NCBI RefSeq assembly: GCF_021134715.1
Contig: NC_060017.1
Location: forward strand, 3,038,001 to 3,102,000
Origin: Daphnia pulex
Taxonomy: Eukaryota; Arthropoda; Branchiopoda; Diplostraca; Daphniidae
Length of the DNA: 64,000 nucleotides
Reading direction: 5' to 3'
Shown: positions 47,301-60,439 of the stretch, one piece after another
How positions within the stretch are numbered: the stretch's first letter is position 1
How the letters are laid out: each line of letters opens with the position of its first letter
Made by a program: the position numbers and the translations under genes
The notes under the pieces: model-generated
Databases searched by the model: none
What the model saw: the letters and a program-made list of their open reading frames with translations, nothing else
Told to the model about the DNA's origin: nothing

Positions 47301-50300
47301 AGAAAGGACGAAACATTCTCAAGAGCTATATACTGCCCAGCATAGACAGACATTGATAAATTAAGTTGTCTTCCAGAGACTCTTAAGAGGACATAATAAA
47401 TTAAGAATACGCTATTGCGCAATTGGCTTTGGGCGCCGACATTCTTTTTTTTTCTCGCTTCGAATTGAACGGAATTCTGCTGTCAGCAGAATTCGTCATG
47501 CTAACAAAACTATAGATGCAGGATTAATGGCTCCCGCGATGCCACTGGCGCAATCACGACCGTACGATTTGGACGCCTATACTGTTTGTTTTGTATTCTT
47601 CTTTTTATTTCTCTTGTATAGATCAAGTCAATAATACAACGACGCACATAAGACTGCCTGACACTCAACTACCAACTCCATAAAAAGTAACAAGTTATAC
47701 AGCTTTTGACTTCTATTCTAGGAGCGCACCACCTTCGTGCCGTGCCGTACTGCATTATCGACCCTCTTAAAACTATAAAACGTGTACCCGGCCACCTATT
47801 GCATAATAATATTCCAGCATTACCCTTTCTCATGGGGTCTTGGCTCCCGCGACGAGGTGTCAAAATTCTATTTGAGCAAGTTCACCCATAATATAACGAG
47901 CTGGAGAAAAAAAAATCTCTTTGATATTACGTACATTTTGTGGGCTTATCATATTTCTGGTGTCTTCTCTTGTTCCTCGCCTTGATGTACTACCTTATTG
48001 TCCCTATACTGTTACATGAATAAATTCGCCTCTATTGGCAATGCCTGCGTATATTTAACTTCCGGTATAAAATTTGCATGATTATAACCTGCTGAGGTCG
48101 TCTTCTCTCCAGTCTTTCACCTCTGCCCTTTTGCTGCGTGAAAATAGACATTGCCTTTATCGATACAATTCCGCAATCTTTGTTCTTCGATGAGTTCGAT
48201 CGAATGTTAACAAGTTTGTTTCCTGTGCACGTGCTGCCCTGCCTGACGCTGTGCTCACGAAGAACAACACGAGGGAAATCAACGAGAAGAATAACAATCT
48301 GTTTGCAAATTCGAAAAAAAAAGCAAACGGAAAAGAAATATGGCGCAAGCTGAAAAAGGTAATACAATACTTTTGATATGTTATTTTGTTATTGTTCTCT
48401 CAGCTCTTTGCACTAGCAGTCGTTTCTCCTGGAAATGTCAGATGCTCGCGCATATCTTCTGGGCTTTGTACAGCATTCAGCCGAAAGTTATTCGAGCACG
48501 GCCGGCACGCAAGGGGGAGACTGCGCGAGTTAATATAACCGATTATTCCATGATTTACACAATATTCGGCTGAGCGAATATTCGGCATTATGAAAATGGG
48601 CATTGCACACTTGCCTCATATCAATACAGCATTCCTCTAGAGTCGTAAGTCCAGCGCCTTAGAGAATGCGGAATCGATCGACATAGAATCCAGCCAACTC
48701 CAACTATTACGGTAGCCTTATCGAATAAACGGGCCGGGCCGGACGCGCAAGGATCGAAAGTTATTTCAATAGACGGAGCAAGAGGTACGCGCTGGAAATT
48801 CTACATGACCCAACCAAAGAGCTCAAAGACGCTCGCTTATCTTTGATTGGATATGCTGAATGGCTTGAATAACAAAAGTCAAGTCTTTTTCATCGTGCTG
48901 CGTTGGCGGAAACGGACAATTAAAAAACCGACTTACGTATAGTAACGACCGAGTTGACAAAGCCAGCAGGCACTTGGAATAACAAGGGATGGTTTGAACT
49001 ACAGAATATGTGGAAGCGTCACACTTAACTCTATACGACTGAAGTCTACTACTGCTGCTGGAATCTGATCAAATTTCAAATGGATGCTTATGTAACAAAC
49101 AAGCACTGCGTTCTCCGAGTCCCACTACATTTCCCCTTTTCCAGAACATTGAAGGTGGGCGTCGTCTAGTGCGTGTACATTGTAAAGTATATCTACATGT
49201 ATGTATGTAGTATGTATAGGCCTATAGCCTACGCTTGTCAATTGTCACCCGCTTCCCAGGCAGTTTTACACACAAGCGACACACGTGCCTGGGTTCCCAC
49301 TCGGCTTTCTACAATAAGCTGCGTGCCAGATATGGGCGACAATCCTTCGTCAATCGTCATCTATTACCTCCACTGCCGTTTTCACACGCTCTCTGGGGCT
49401 TAAAAAAAGGTATTTGTTTGATTGGATCGTATCGATCGTCAGTATACGCAATCGTGTCAACAACGAGGTGTCTTACGCGGCATTTCGCTTCAACACGAAT
49501 CCGATCCCAGACTTGCAGGCCCTCTTTTAATGGCCGCCGCCTCGGTTATTATTACGTCGACGCTGCTGTGTGTAGAAGCCCCAAATTCTTATACCACGCC
49601 CTGCGCCAAGAAATCTGCGAAATTTAAAAACTCTCTTCCCACCCACTCAAAAAACCTGATGCTGCCAACGAATTTCAATGGCGGAGCAGCAAGGAAATCA
49701 AAGTCGCTCGTGTTCTGTTTCCATTGATTTATTTAAATGCTACACTTCCGTTCGCCAGGGAACTCATTAAAAACATATTCCGTTTGCGCTAAAAATGTCG
49801 CGGGCGATTCCGAAGAGAGAGAAAGAGGGAGATAGAGAAAGAGTATCTAGCTCTTTAGTCAGATGATTAATGTTGCATTTAGTCTATTTGTTGAGTGGAT
49901 TTAAGAAGACGCACGGGGGGAATGCAGCCGGAGGACGGAGGTTTTCCGCTTGATGGTGCTCGATTGCCAACAGGCAGCAAATTGTTCTGGGAAGTAATTG
50001 ATATCAACTCTGTCCTGCTTTATTATTACTGGTCCCCGAAACTCGTTTAATCGAAACACGCATTGTTGATTGTTATGGTTGTAACTTGATCGTTGTCGCT
50101 CTCTCCTGTAATATAACAATATTTGCTGTATACTACCTGCTGAAAACCTGGTCAGATCTTGCCATTGTTCGATAAGCTCCTATACTCGTACAATATAGCG
50201 CGCCAGTAGCGAATTATTAACAGACCGGCAGACGATGGTCTGGGGATATGTGCAAGATACCGGCTATACCGAGAGGCCGGCGAATGTATATTATAGACGA

Positions 50301-53300
50301 AGGATTATGTATGCCAGCCTACTTGGTGTTGGTGTTGGTAAGTACTCTCATATTTCGGGTGGAGAGCCACAATTCCCGGATGACATAAGTGTAGCAGATG
50401 ATCATGACCAGTCCTGGCGCTAGCAGCAGAATAACGGCCTGGTAAATGGCGAAGATAAGACCGACTCCTCCGTCTGTTTCGACGCAATAATTAACTGTTA
50501 CAGACTCTTCGCCGTCGGTGAACGTCAACGGATTCGTCCCCTAAAAGGAAAAAGAAAAACGAAAAAAACAAACAAAAAACAAATGCGTCAGCATCATATA
50601 CATATAATTGCCATAGAAACGGTGTCAACAGTTCATTATCGTAATTGATTTTACGATGGCGGCTTTATACGTACGTATATAAGAGTGTAACTTTAGAATC
50701 AACATTATCAACATGTCCTTCTTTGCAAAAATATTCGTTTAATTTTAATGAGCTCCGAGTGGTTCGGTGTTTATAGGAGCTTATTCAGCAGCCTTCAAAA
50801 TTGCCTTCAATTGAAAGGGTAACATATAAAGGCGAAACGACGATATATATTCGCCCGGATGATCATAATATTTAAGTGCTGTTTATTTGTCAGATGCTTG
50901 GCGTAATCAATACGTCACTCATCAGTGGCCAGTCTAGTCATTTATTTACGTGCAAGAGTTTGATGGGGACAGTAGACTAGACAGATGAGACTGTTACTTG
51001 GAGACCCCCGACCATCAACTGCAGTTTACGTACCTTGGTGAAGAGAACAGGCGCGGTCAACAAGAGTGAAACGATCCAAACGACCAGAACAGCTCTGCGG
51101 CAATTGCTCATGGTGCACACGGATCGCGAGCGAATTGGAAACACAATCACTATAAACCTGCTCCAAACAAAATTACGGTTAGCCCAAACAAAAATAGCGA
51201 ATTTATCGTAGACATCGCGAGGACGCAGTCTGTATACATACACCAGCCCGGGGAAGGATATGTCAACCGATTAAAGTGGAAGCCAAAACAAAATAACAAG
51301 CGACGCGCGCGGGCGGCAACAAAAAGACGTTGCAAACAAATCTTCGTTTAAACTCGTTTAAACCATCGCGGGGGCCGAGCGAGAGTTATTTAATTATTTT
51401 TCGTTTTTCGTTCGTTCCGAAAACACATTTTTCTTCGTTCCCTGTTACCTATCTTACCTTAATCTTGCATGCGGGTCAGAAATGCCTAATAGCTGGTTGC
51501 TGTTTAATGGGAAGTTATCTCGACACGGGCGGCCGAAAAAAGGTCGAAGAAGGAAATATAATCAAGAAGACTGCGTAGGCGCGACACGCGCTTGTCTTCG
51601 GGGACTAACACCGGACGGGTAACCTTTCATCACGTCCAACTTTATCAGCGAGTTATACATCAACTTTGATCTTCTTAGACTTACGTTGTTTTTTTTCTCG
51701 GTATATATCCAGATACGAGAGCTACGTACGTATACATACGCGCACAGTTTGACGCCAATCAGAAACTTTGGTTCCACGTAGAAAAGTGATAGATGCGACT
51801 TGGCCGATATGCCGATCGCGTGATAAAGTGCTGACACAAGTCACAGGTTTCCCAGCATAGATATCCCCGCTCTCTTATCCTCTCGCTATGTAACTGAATA
51901 TGTGTGATTGGATGGTCATGATTGTTTAAAAAGCCGGCCTGTACACTATAAAGATATAGGTATATCTTTTAACTTCTAACTGTCTCTTATGTGTACGGTA
52001 TACCGACCCAGGGGAAATAAATCTAAAATGATAGAGGACGCTGTCAGAGTGGATCAGCGCAATCAGACTTAAAATGGACTAACCGAAATGGGAGTGCAAC
52101 TTGCATTTGTAGAGTGCCAGCATATCCGAAAATGTATAAGCTCTTGTACAGTTTGAGTTTGAGATGCACATGCAGGTACTCTCGGCATTTCACATCGTCT
52201 TATGGCGCCCGCTGTAATGTGCAATTCAAAAGCATGCCGTGTAAGCCCCTGCTGGATGGCCTATTATGCATATCTCACATGGCGCATTTCAATAACTTGT
52301 AGCTACGCGAACTGTCGAGCTTACATTGAACATCACCTATTCACCTTTATTAGCGACCATCAAAGTCAATCGGCAAGATCGATAGACGTATCTAGAAGAT
52401 AACATCGGAAGAGAGCCACTTCTTTCACTATTTTCCTTGCAAGACAATGTCGCATTCGCCAGTGTGTTTTTTTTTTTATTTTTTTGATGTTGTCTAACAT
52501 GGCTCCAGGATAGAAGGCCAATGGGGAATTCTTACTGGAATGGAATAGCTGGAAAATGATTTTTTTTTTATTTACTGTAAATACAAGTCAGGAACGATAG
52601 ATATAAAAAGATAAGTTTTGATTCGGTAACGTATAGTTTCCGGTATACGTCATGCGGAATGAAGCCATCGCTTGACCGGAAATAACCGGAAGAAAATTGC
52701 CGAGAACCCCCCCAAAAAAAAGGAAAAAAAAGGGGAAGTTTAACGCTTCGGTACTTTCCCTTCTCCTATTCTTTGCTTTTCCTTGAATCAAAGAAAACTA
52801 GACACGGCATCTCTTGACAACGGGAAAAGGAACAAAGAATTAAAGAAATCGCCGATACGTGATACAACCCATCAGATCATTGACTTTGGCAAGGAACCTG
52901 GCGCATCTATTCGACGCAACCAAAGAAGCGAGAAGATAAAGGAAATCAAAAATGAATCCGAAGAAGAGATGAAAGAGCCCCCTCTCAACCCGCCAATCGT
53001 GATGCCGATGGAACAGCAATTCTCATACTTGGCCAGTCTGATTTTTACGGCTTGCATCGTTACCACGACTCTTATATCTAGCCTTTATACGTGAACTGCA
53101 TTATCTATTATCTACTTGTGCTTATAGGAGCTTGCTGTTCCGGCGGAAGAAGTCCACAACGATATAATAAAAATGTCGATTGTTTTTCGATGCTGTGTCA
53201 GCCATAAGGGCCATTCTCCGCGTGTTATAACTGCATGCGGTTTCCATTGCGGCCAAACGGGATAGCTGTACGATTTCTTTGGTTTATTACCGGAATATAA

Positions 53301-56300
53301 GAAAGGAATTAAACGTCGGATCTCAGACAACTTTGCCCCACTCAAGCGAAATGGGTTTTCCTTATTCATTTATAAGAGTTTCGGCTCCTTGTCGCTCGAT
53401 CCTCTTCCAAAACGAATTGTTCTTCTTTCATCTTTCTACACATCAATTCGATGGGATGGAAGTCGGCAGCACGGTCCTCCGCTTCTCTCAAAAAATTCTT
53501 CTCTTCTTACTTTTGACGATTTGAGATCGGTCTGTTTTATTGGCTTATAGTTGAGGACGATGTTGTTGAGTGTTGCTGCACAGTTGAGACCCCCCTCGAA
53601 TGATGGTGATAATGAGGGGGACGCCTGTCAGTGTTGGAGGCCTTCAACATTCTTTTGGCTCGGCAAAGGAGAAAGATCATCAGACCAGAAATACATTAGG
53701 ATGACAATGGAAAGAGTTGCTGCCGTATCTCGAAGCCTAGAGTTGACGGTTGACCCATCGTTAATCACCGTCGGTTACATATCGCGTATATACCACACCC
53801 AGATTGCCATTCGTCTTGATCTCGGTTCGCCATTCGTTTTCGCTTTATTTTCACGGCGGCGAACGTAGATAACTTCAGTCAAGACGGAGGGGGGGGGGGG
53901 AACGCACGTCCGTGCTCACAGATTATTTGCGTTATTCGACATAACTTATTGTGTTATTGCGTTAGACGCCTTTATTATTCTAAGACTAGCGCTATAGTAC
54001 GACTGTATACGTGGGTGAATCCAATAATCCATCGCGGACGTGACGTTCCGATGCAGTGAACGAATTAACGCAACTGGCGTCTTGTGTGAAAGCATCGCCG
54101 CAGCAAAGGACAGGATTCGACTGCTTGTCTAATTCAATTTAATTTTTTCCCCTATTTCTGTAATGGTTTTTCTTACGCTCAATCGAAATCCCGTGTCGCT
54201 CCTCGTGTAAAATCCCGGTAGAACCGAGTCTTAATCAATATTCCGTCACGTACAAAAATTGGCAAACGGATTAAAAAAATAGACGATGGCTGTAGAATAT
54301 ATCCAATCAAATCAACATGAAAAAAAAAACGAGACGGAATGGGAAGATCTGTCCGTGTTGTTATTGAATTTCTCACATTTTCTCATTTTCCGACTTCCGT
54401 TGCTCCGCCTCCGCAGGCCCGATTAAATAGTGCCTGCCTAGCCATTATGTACAGGGACTCATTTGCACTAATGAAATTCCAACGCGTAATTTCCACTCAA
54501 GTGAAAAGCTAGCAAGCGCACACAGTTAGTACATACAGCATGTGGTGTGTCCCTGTTTTGTGTGTCCTTGTTTTATGCATGCGGTGCTGCTGGCCCTGTG
54601 AGGTCCCTGCGACCCGATCAGTCTAGACTAAATAGAACCATCCGGATAGCACCAGATCTTGTGTACAAGCGCCGTGGTGCGTTCGGTCGATGTATGACAT
54701 CCCCATATCACTCTTATTCTCTCCACGGTATACACGCGAGGAGCGGAGCCTATATACGATATCTTTTTTTTTTAACGATATATGAGCACATAGTCTCAAA
54801 AGAGATGCAGGCGCAGAAAAGTCGACTAATGACGACCGCATTATGCGCTGCTGCGCTGTGGTGGCCAGCGCGTCGCCCTATAGGTCGATCACGCAAGATT
54901 CATTTCTCTTCTTGACGATCTCCTTTTTCCCCATCAGCCTCCACTTGTCGTGTACATATCTCGAGGCTCCATCACTGCCCATATCCTTTTCGCTAGCTCC
55001 TCCGGGGGGACTTCGTATATATATATGTTATTATTATGCATGTGTGCATGCCCTCACGATCCAGTGATTCTGTTTTGTTATTATCTTTATTACAATGTAG
55101 CCTACAAGATGGCAAGTGGCCGTGGGCAAGTATTGCGCTATATCTATATTGGCGGGACGTGACATGTTGCTTGCAATTTTCAACCTTCATTTGGGGGGTT
55201 ATTTTTTTTGGCCAGGGGCTGCAATATTTCGGATATAATGATACAAGCTAAAACGTGCAACGATCCAGTCGACATTGTCTTAATTCCTATCAAATCTTTG
55301 CAAACTCTTTCTCATGTATAGTCGGCTGGGTCAAAATGTTCTAATTATGTCTTATATACTCACGTTGCTATAGGCAACCACAAAGAGACCACGACCCGGT
55401 TAAGGTTATTCTTTTCGTCACACAATGGAAACCCACGTCATATGGACAAAACAAAACACATGTCATACGAAGGAAAACTCAATTGCGATTTAGGCGGTTA
55501 ACAATAAGTTAATAACGTTAAAAAAAAAGGACGCCCATAGCTTTGAAGACGCCTGATTATGCTTCTTATCGGTTTAACGAAATTTGTCTTCTAACTGGAG
55601 TATAGTAACTCTTTTTGACAGCAGATGAGTGCGGAAGCGCGATAATGTCCTACAGACAAAGAGATTCATTTGGGATACTCTGCGAAGTTGAAGTTTTCTA
55701 TTCTTTTCGTGTGGATGAAAAAAAAAAGATGCGATATCCTTCATGAATGCCGTGTGATTGGCCAATTTCATATCTGCCTTTTTTTATTTCTTTCGAACAA
55801 GCAGCTTTGTGGGCTTAGCCTGTCGTGCCGTGCATCTGAATCAGGATACGTATAGTCGGCTCATGCAGTATACGCAGTAAATACATACGGGACTTTAAAT
55901 ATTGTAAAAAGATTTACCTTTCTAGAGATACGGCCGTAAGATTGAGAACAGAGGCGACCGCCGAAAGAACTTCGGCATATTTGGCAGTCTTGCAGATGGT
56001 TCCCGCTTCGTCCCATTGGATGACAAAGTACTGTAATACTTCCAGCTACATCGTCACAGCCCCGAAAAAGATGTATCGATATTTCGACGGAAATAGCCAA
56101 CACCAGCCCAAAAATAAAACAACAAATGGAGAGGAGGAAATGATGGCAAAGGCATAGATTATGTATTATGCGTCTGGACACAATTGCGAAACGTTGGCTT
56201 ACCGGAGCGCAGACTAGCAGCAGAAGGAGGTCGGCAGCTGAGAGAGACACCAGGAACAGAGTTGTTCCGTTTCGCGATTTACGATCACCGATCATTCCCT

Positions 56301-56842
56301 TAGACATTAATCATTCATCATATAATATTAGTTATGCAGCGTAACATTTGATTATTGATTTTTACACTACAAAGTCATTAGCGATAGGATTGAGTTTGGA
56401 CAAGAATAACAAATTAATGACGGTATACTACGAAATGTGCAACTCGGATCAAGTAGTATATAGTTCCATGCATTATCGTATTACTCTTGCATACCATCAT
56501 GGCAGTGACGTTTCCAAGCACGCCAATGACGAAGATAACTGAATAGCTGATGAGCATCGCTAAATTCTTGTCGATTTCCCACTGCTCCAGTATCTTTTTG
56601 GGATTGGGCATGCACACAATATCTCGGTATATTTCAGTTTTGAATCCGGGGCGCGCTGACGACGAAAGATTGAAACCAATTCCCATGTTGTTCCAGACGC
56701 TGCCCATTCCACTGGAGCCAGCGCCGACAGCATTGAAGACATCCAACACGGGCACCCATTCGGCCGAGTCATCCGCCGGCTCAGTTATATTCCACAATTC
56801 GCCAGGGTAGAGGCGCCCAGAAATATTGACACAAGCCATCAT
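41382..56842 (-). CDS. Class A (rhodopsin-like) GPCR, probable neuropeptide receptor
   Basis: Exons: 56842-56495, 56298-56203, 56030-55918, 51157-51034, 50540-50346, optional 44733-44320, 44173-44087, 42065-41382; 548 aa without and 686 aa with the optional exon. The ~90-residue extracellular N-terminus carries N-glycosylation sequons (NISG, NITE, NLSS). TM1 has GN (GVLGNVTAMM), TM2 LSAAD, TM3 starts after TICKTAKYAEVL and ends in ERF in place of DRY (formed across an intron), TM4 has VVWIVSLLLTAPV, and ECL2 has YCVE for the TM3 disulfide. TM6 has CWGS, lacking the usual CWxP proline, and TM7 has NPFIY. The tail has a dense Cys cluster (CCCC, CCC), probably palmitoylated. Features point to a peptide receptor, but I cannot name the ligand. 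Introns of 2.0, 5.6 and 4.8 kb are unlike the compact genes around it. Confidence 0.88.
42066..44086 (-). other. GPCR intron before the last exon (2.0 kb)
   Basis: Intron between the ICL3 exon and the TM6-TM7-tail exon. It contains a 25-base A run near 43777-43800 and no gene that I could recognise. Confidence 0.6.
44320..44733 (-). other. Optional 414-nt cassette exon in GPCR third intracellular loop
   Basis: Phase 0 at both ends: an acceptor at CACGAG|AGA and a donor at AGA|GTAAGAAC. It would add 138 residues: Ser-rich (SGNDSASSSSS), Thr/Ala-rich, and an eight-His run from a (GATGAT)n tract at 44400-44421, ending in a basic LARKHLR. Exon 5 can also splice directly to 44173 in frame, so the exon is skippable. 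The best-looking upstream acceptor (GACAG at 44741) would break the frame, which lowers confidence. Confidence 0.5.
44734..50345 (-). other. GPCR intron (5.6 kb)
   Basis: Large intron between TM5 and the ICL3 exons. Many short open frames occur on both strands without domains, conserved motifs or consistent splice sites. No tRNA, repeat family or mobile element was recognised. Confidence 0.55.
51158..55917 (-). other. GPCR intron splitting the ERF motif (4.8 kb)
   Basis: The intron falls between AG and G of the Arg codon of ERF (GAA AG|GTAAAT ... GAGCAG|G TTT). Homopolymer tracts occur at 52466-52486 (T) and near 53890 (G). A plus-strand frame at 52783-53094 lacks a proximal ATG. No gene recognised. 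Confidence 0.55.
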
Positions 56843-57917
56843 GGATTACTGGATTACTACTGCAGCACAACTGCACACCAACAAATAAACAGTTGTGGTT
56901 CCAGTTAGGAATTAGGGGAGACCGGAGACCTTTATAGCGCACGACGTCGAGCACTTCTGAAAGATTAGGCCAGGTGCCACATTAATTCGGCTTTCACGAC
57001 TTCTCGGGATGGAGCGTTCTGAACATTTCGACCTGCAGTAGGGACCCCAATTTGCTAGACTGAAAAGCTTGGCGACGGATAAAATGGTAAGTAGCCTGTG
57101 CACGTCGTGTAGTCGACGCAATGAATGTGGACCGTCTCGTCTAGGTCGTCCACCTAGACTCGATGAGAACAAATACCAAATTTTACACAATGCCATCATT
57201 TCCCTGGAGGTTGGCCAAGAGCGAACGCAAGCGCAGTAATGTTTGCTGTTGCTGATCATTTTGGCAGGGAAACCTATCCGTCGAACGATGTCATAAATTT
57301 GCGTGCGCGCTTCTTTCGCAGTCAAGGTTTCAATTCAACTGGAATGAGCTCCAGTGCCAAATGGTCTATCACTTCGGTTCACAAGTAGATTTGAGAGACG
57401 CAGTAGATAAATTCCTCGAATATCTTATGGGTCCGTCCGTTGGCTGATGTATAAGGCTTACAAGCTGTCAGCTGATGTCAATATTTCATTATCTGTATAC
57501 CACAGAACTATAGAGAATAACAATACGTATGAAGATATTTTCATGTGTTTAGCTACTGGATATGGTAAATAATTTTTTTAGGTAGCAGTATTCTTAATCT
57601 GCACGAAGCATGCATGAGGATGAGGTATTTACCCTTGTTTGTTATTATTTTAAGGCAAATAGGAAATATTTTTTAAAGGTGGCAACCCTGTGTACAAGTA
57701 TCGTCAATCCGTCTGCTCGTTTTCGAAGTTGCTTGAAATTTTGTCTAACAAAAATAACAACATAATATCGCGGGTTTTAGGTTTATTTGTAAAAGTATAA
57801 ATAGGAAGGAACTTTTTTCTTGATGCCAGAGAGATTTAATAGTATAGGAAGCCAGCTGTCACCCATTTAATGACATAAATCTGAAGTACTACAATCTACT
57901 AAGTTACAAACCTTAAA
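56843..57917. other. Divergent intergenic region GPCR / PUS3
   Basis: A 1.07-kb head-to-head spacer between the GPCR start (minus) and the PUS3 start (plus). A 137-codon minus-strand open frame at 56912-57325 has no recognisable content. Promoters of both genes must lie here; no clear TATA or Inr was identified. Confidence 0.5.
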
Positions 57918-59893
57918 ATGTTCAATATCAAGGTGAATCCTCGCAAGGCGAAGCAAAACCAAGACCTTCAGTCACTTTCAAAAGAAGTATTATTGTTAAA
58001 TATTATTAGTAAAATTAAATATTTTAAAATAAAGGGTTTTTTCCGTTAGGAGCTGATTGATCGTGTTCAACAGTTGGAGTCACATGTGATTCAACTAAGA
58101 AATTTGCTAAAACCGAAAAGTGTTCCTGATAAGCATGAAATGAAACAGAAAGCTTTTGATCACAAAAAGTAAGTTATATTTAACATATTTGAACATGTTT
58201 TGAATTTTCATCAAATTCTTTTGTTTATTTTCAGATATGCCAAAAGACATGTGTTGCTACAAGTGGTGAGCAATTATTTAAGTCTAAACATCAAGTTGGA
58301 ATTTCTAATTGTAAATGTATTCACAATCCCTTTCAGGCTTATGTTGGTTGGGACTATGCTGGTTTTGTTGTCCAAGAACATACTGAGAAAACTATTGAGG
58401 CTGAAGTGTTTAAAGCATTGGAAAAAACTCGATTATTAGAGAGTCGTGAAACAAGTAACTACCACAGGTACTTTGATTTATTTAGTTTTATTTCCATTCA
58501 CTTTATTTATTTATCTAATTTTTTGCTTGTTAGATGTGGTAGAACTGACAAAGGTTAGTTATTTAGTTTCTCTTTAATTACACTTGTATTTGGTTTTAAT
58601 TTGGCATTTTTTTCTGCTTAGGTGTTAGTTCTTTTGGACAGGTATTTGCTCTAAATTGTGTCTTTGATGTTTGGGCAGCCGAAGTTTGTAGCTTTAATTT
58701 TATTCCATTTTACAGGCTATCTCTATTGATTTGCGCTCCAATTTATCAGAAGGCAAAGGTGTTTTTATTCCAGATGGCCATCAAGCAAAAGTTGGAAACA
58801 CCGTCGAAATCGACTATGTTGGTATACTTAATAAAGTTCTTCCTCCTGAAATCAGAATGATAGCTTGGGCGCCGATAAATCAATCTCTGAGTGCTCGTTT
58901 CGACTGTCGGCAAAGAACGTACCACTATTACTTTCCAAAGGCTAATCTCAATATAGAGGTAAAATTTAAAAAAAAACTTGCTGTATTTACTAATCGTTAA
59001 TATACCTATTCTCTAAATCGTCATCCATGCAGAGAATGAGAGTCGCCTCACAATCGTTGATTGGGGAACACGACTTTCGCAACTTGTGTAAAATGGATGT
59101 GGGCAATGGAGTCATTAAATTTGATCGGCGAATAATGGACATTCAAATTGAAGCCATCGATGATGATAAGACGAATAGCTATTCAATGATACGATTGAAA
59201 TTAATAGGACAAGCATTTCTCTGGCATCAAGTCAGGTGTATTGTTGCCATACTTTTTCTTATTGGACAAGGTAAAGAAGAAACGACAATTATCCAAGAAT
59301 TACTTGACGTTGAACGCAATCCTAGGTAACAGTAACTCGACTCAAATTGTTTGTTTTTTTTTTAAATACTTTTTAAAATATTATTTTATCCAATCATAGG
59401 AAACCTCAGTATGGGATGGCGTCTGAAATTCCACTTAATTTGTTCACTTGTACTTATTCCGATGATGACTGTCAATGGATTTACGATGCGGAATCTCTTC
59501 GATATGTGATAAGCGGTTATCAGACGCTTTGGGCCGAAAATAGCATTAAGTAAGCAATAAAAGAAACGAATTTTTTGTGAAATCTTATTAATGTTTATTA
59601 TTGTAGGGCGACGATGATTAAAGAAATGTTGAACAGCCTAGAAGGTTTGCTTGATGACAAAATTGAAAGTCAGTTAAAAGGTCTGGTATATGGAGTTGAA
59701 CCGAAAACGTATCTGCCGTTAATGGAAAGGCAAAAATGCGGTATTGAATTCACTTGACGTGGTATTAAAATGCCTTAACTTATCACTTCTGTTTTAAAAT
59801 ATACATATTGCAGAAAGTTTGGAAGAGCGTATCCACGTATACGCCAAGCGCCAACGAATAGAAGTAATTGAAACTGACGCCAATTGCCCTTGA
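57918..59893 (+). CDS. PUS3: PUS3 (Deg1), tRNA pseudouridine(38/39) synthase
   Basis: Eleven exons: 57918-57986, 58050-58168, 58235-58265, 58337-58467, 58534-58553, 58622-58641, 58716-58958, 59033-59325, 59400-59549, 59607-59740, 59814-59893; 1290 nt, 429 aa. An N-terminal coiled-coil-like helix (ELIDRVQQLESHVIQLRNLL) precedes the TruA-type catalytic core: KRHVLLQVAYVGWDYAGF, RCGRTDKGVSSFGQ with the catalytic Asp, IRMIAWAPINQSLSARFDCRQRTYHYYF (split in the source across one exon), GEHDFRNLCKMD and GQAFLWHQVRCIVAILFLIG. The family converts U38/U39 in the tRNA anticodon stem to pseudouridine. Exons 5 and 6 are each 20 nt and together carry the active-site loop. Length matches the family (human 481 aa, slightly longer). 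It converges on AMFR. Confidence 0.95.
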
Positions 59894-59924
59894 TGCCTGA
59901 TCATGTGTTAAAACTGCAATTGTG

Positions 59925-59930
59925 AATAAA
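59925..59930 (+). terminator. Poly(A) signal of PUS3
   Basis: AATAAA 32 bp after the PUS3 stop codon, on the coding strand. Confidence 0.65.
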
Positions 59931-60439
59931 ACTTCTGTACCAAGGATCATGCTTTATTTAATTTGAATTTTTAGGGGTTTAAATTGTTGCCATAGCCATA
60001 TTATACTCGCATAAAACGCTACTTTTGAAAGAAAATCACCTATTCTTGTTCAAGATATTAAGGGAAAGATTTATTAATCTCAGAAGAAAAAAAATGTCAC
60101 ACATTTCCGATTTCGTCCTCTACATGTTTGGTAATCAAATGTTACTATTGATTGCGCATTCACTTCGTCGGTAGTGAATCAGTAAAATCACGTTTGTAGG
60201 CCCTGTTTGACAGTGAACGTCTGTGTGATGGGACTAGCTTGCGGCATAGAGAGGGTTTTCTTCCACGCCCAGTCGAGCGAAGCGGTATTTCGTAATTATT
60301 AAAAAGGCACTATCTTTCTACTCATAATTTACCTTGCCAATATACAAACAGGTTTTTTGAATTATGAGATGCACTAATGCATAATTTACGCACTTTAGGA
60401 TCAATAACAAATTAGAATCACACGTGTATAGCAAGAAAA
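59931..60439. other. Convergent 3' region PUS3 / AMFR
   Basis: About 510 bp between the two stop codons. A minus-strand AATAAA at 60070-60075 is a plausible AMFR poly(A) signal, about 365 bp past its stop. No coding content. Confidence 0.5.

Noticed and set aside
52783..53094. Charged 103-codon frame ending in a hydrophobic segment, resembling a tail-anchored protein
   Set aside because: It begins at a TTG rather than an ATG, lies inside a GPCR intron, and shows no homologue or transcript signal that I can see.
56912..57325. 137-codon minus-strand frame upstream of the GPCR
   Set aside because: No recognisable domain. It sits in the divergent promoter region and most likely occurs by chance.
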